Shown here: positions 63,898 through 64,000 of the stretch, in pieces
Numbering within the stretch: position 1 is the first letter of the stretch
How the letters are laid out: the number at the start of each line of letters is the position of its first letter
Assembly: GCF_036327775.1 (NCBI RefSeq)
Contig: NZ_CP109598.1
Span: forward strand, 3,100,001 to 3,164,000
DNA from: Streptomyces sp. NBC_01498
GTDB taxonomy: Bacteria > Actinomycetota > Actinomycetes > Streptomycetales > Streptomycetaceae
Reading direction: 5' to 3'
DNA: 64,000 nucleotides
Notes under the pieces: model-generated
Databases searched by the model: none
What the model saw: only the letters and a program-made list of their open reading frames with translations
What the model was told of the DNA's origin: nothing
Program-made: the position numbers and the translations under genes

Positions 63898-64000
63898 CCC
63901 GAAGACATGCGTGATGAAACAGACAAGTCTGGATGATTGCCTTGTTTCACAACGGACTTCAACTGACATGATGGGCGAAATCGGTCAGGGTTTTCAACGG

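Overview
This is a high-GC chromosomal segment from a Streptomyces or very close relative. GTG and TTG starts are common, coding third positions are GC-rich, and the gene content includes bldG, a crp of the Streptomyces type, a WblA-type regulator and a thymidylate kinase fused to a membrane domain. From about 13.5 kb to the right end the gene order follows, as far as I remember, the S. coelicolor SCO3540-SCO3579 neighbourhood. The part from the helicase rightwards also resembles M. tuberculosis Rv3649-Rv3681c, so it is an old actinobacterial core block. The first 13 kb (metE end, polysaccharide lyase, lysyl oxidase, Tct transporter) looks like more variable, accessory material.

Layout. 1-6.9 kb: 3' end of metE, a GNAT acetyltransferase, a secreted family-8 polysaccharide lyase and a secreted lysyl-oxidase-like protein. 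7.0-12.9 kb: a CitA/CitB-type two-component system divergent from tctC-tctB-tctA and a universal-stress-protein gene. 13.3 kb: tRNA-Thr(CGT). 13.5-27.2 kb, all minus strand: a secreted S33 peptidase, holB (delta'), a membrane-Tmk fusion, topA, a small membrane protein, a 164-bp repeat array, a methyltransferase and a lipoprotein. 27.4-31.0 kb, minus: H+-pyrophosphatase, then the anti-sigma factor gene and bldG. 31.1-39.0 kb: an MrfA-type helicase divergent from a compact Tad pilus/secretion cluster. 39.0-42.9 kb: a 6C-like small RNA, a HAD phosphatase, a probable second small RNA, a degenerate Fic protein and a CooC/MinD-like ATPase. 42.9-52.7 kb: polysaccharide deacetylase lipoprotein, SulP-carbonic anhydrase fusion, acsA, nhaA, a holin-X-like protein and an epoxide-hydrolase-like enzyme. 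53.4-64 kb: MarP-type protease, CoA-type Nudix, nth, crp, MBL and Nudix hydrolases, RidA, a DUF4177 miniprotein, two ArsA/GET3-like ATPases and wblA.

The genes fall into a few working groups. One is development and stress signalling (bldG with its anti-sigma partner, crp, wblA). Another is replication and nucleotide metabolism (holB, tmk, topA, nth, helicase). The Tad cluster is a contiguous run of overlapping genes. Acetate and ion homeostasis is represented by acsA, nhaA, SulP-CA and H+-PPase. Many intergenic gaps carry strong hairpin terminators. Several carry short tandem repeats whose sequences differ from one another (14, 38, 41, 45 and 164 bp periods), which is the most unusual sequence-level feature of the window.
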